From the NCBI GenBank assembly GCA_003134045.1, contig PLAH01000039.1, positions 41,538 through 105,537 of the forward strand: a stretch of 64,000 bases of DNA, in the 5' to 3' direction. Shown here piece by piece: positions 63,614 to 64,000 of this stretch. The stretch is from Gammaproteobacteria bacterium. GTDB lineage: Bacteria; Pseudomonadota; Gammaproteobacteria; Steroidobacterales; Steroidobacteraceae. Positions within the stretch are counted from its first letter, which is position 1. Every line of letters starts with the position of its first letter. The notes under the pieces are model-generated. The model was given only the letters and a program-made list of their open reading frames with translations. It was not told the origin of the DNA and did no database searches. A program made the translations under genes and the position numbers.

Positions 63614-64000
63614 TCAAGCCCAGCCGGCGGCGGACAGGATCATGTCGATGAGTTTGATGCCGGGGAACGGCACGATGATGCCGCCCAGCCCATAGATGAG
63701 CAGGTTTTGCCGCAGGAGAGGACCCGCGCCGAGCGCCCGGTACTTCACGCCCTTGATGGCGAGCGGAATCAAGACGACGATGACGAGGGCGTTGAAGATC
63801 ACCGCCGACAAGATGGCGGAATTGGGTGTCGCCAGATGCATGATGTTGAGCGCACCGAGCTGTGGGTAAGTCATCGCAAAGGCGGCTGGAATAATCGCAA
63901 AGTACTTCGCGACGTCATTGGCGATCGAGAATGTCGTCAGCGCACCGCGCGTCATCAGCATCTGCTTACCCGTCTCTACGATCTCGATGAGCTTGGTCGG
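63614..64000 (-). CDS. kdpB: K+-transporting ATPase KdpB, C-terminal end (partial)
   Basis: The visible 128 codons start [20 protein letters not shown] at the window edge and include [39 protein letters not shown] and a final helix ending ILSAAGWA. This is the membrane C-terminal part of the P-type ATPase catalytic subunit. The rest of kdpB, and presumably kdpA, lie beyond 64000. It ends 11 bases before kdpC. Confidence 0.95.
   Translation of the reverse strand, partial: PTKLIEIVETGKQMLMTRGALTTFSIANDVAKYFAIIPAAFAMTYPQLGALNIMHLATPNSAILSAVIFNALVIVVLIPLAIKGVKYRALGAGPLLRQNLLIYGLGGIIVPFPGIKLIDMILSAAGWA

Overview
The window is gene-dense, high-GC bacterial chromosome and reads as a gammaproteobacterium. 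The order gshB–tonB–algH–ruvX–pyrB, the block pilU–pilT/yggS–proC–yggT, the divergent tsaD/rpsU–yqeY–dnaG–rpoD block and a split B12-dependent ribonucleotide reductase (NrdJa/NrdJb) all resemble Pseudomonas/Xanthomonas-type genomes. The combination would fit a Steroidobacter/Nevskia-like lineage, but that placement is inference. No rRNA, tRNA, CRISPR array or intact insertion sequence was found.

Layout. 1–3185: end of glutathione synthetase, a TonB-like protein, AlgH, RuvX and aspartate carbamoyltransferase, tightly packed. 3106–7607: a possible membrane-lipid neighbourhood (phosphatidylserine decarboxylase, a membrane-anchored class-III aminotransferase, an Mpo1/DUF962-like membrane protein, a GT4 glycosyltransferase). 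7695–13264: three tandem type IV pilus retraction ATPases facing yggS–proC–yggT. 13494–22778: HU-like protein, FKBP lipoprotein, ParA, two small proteins, PpnN with a Cys-rich partner, an L,D-transpeptidase divergent from a lipoprotein, an MltD-like transglycosylase, and an MscS channel with a cyclic-nucleotide domain. 22900–27971: alpha/beta hydrolase and PoxB, then SulP and a ParB-like protein. 28334–30261: a small accessory cassette bounded by near-identical 29-bp repeats. 30262–37903: NrdJb/NrdJa, Hsp20 with an RpoH-type promoter, DegP/Q protease, an NDUFA9-like reductase, an MFS transporter. 38048–38367: remnant of a large secreted protein. 38438–45972: lipoprotein peptidase homologue, CCA-adding enzyme, MidA-like methyltransferase, pteridine reductase, an ammonia-lyase homologue without its cofactor-forming tripeptide, FolB, TsaD. 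46034–50710: macromolecular synthesis block rpsU–yqeY–dnaG–rpoD with a promoter and a terminator. 50761–58144: OsmC, GNAT/PaiB, Wzi-like outer-membrane protein, the cydP–cydA–cydB–cydX oxidase operon, PilZ. 58145–60281: accessory island relic (ATP-grasp ligase with a 47-codon upstream ORF, integrase fragment, DUF1289 protein). 60282–64000: KdpD, KdpC and the end of KdpB.

How the genes work together: type IV pilus retraction (PilT, PilU, a third paralogue) with a c-di-GMP receptor; cell-envelope turnover (MltD-like, L,D-transpeptidase, DegP/Q); low-oxygen respiration by cytochrome bd; oxygen-independent dNTP synthesis by NrdJ; high-affinity potassium uptake by Kdp.

The most interesting items are the ammonia-lyase homologue lacking Ala-Ser-Gly at the MIO site, the small ORF plus ATP-grasp pair, the symmetric TATAAT boxes suggesting two divergent leaderless genes, the peptidase homologue with HELTQ in place of HExxH, the repeat-bounded cassette, and the collapsed secreted-protein gene.
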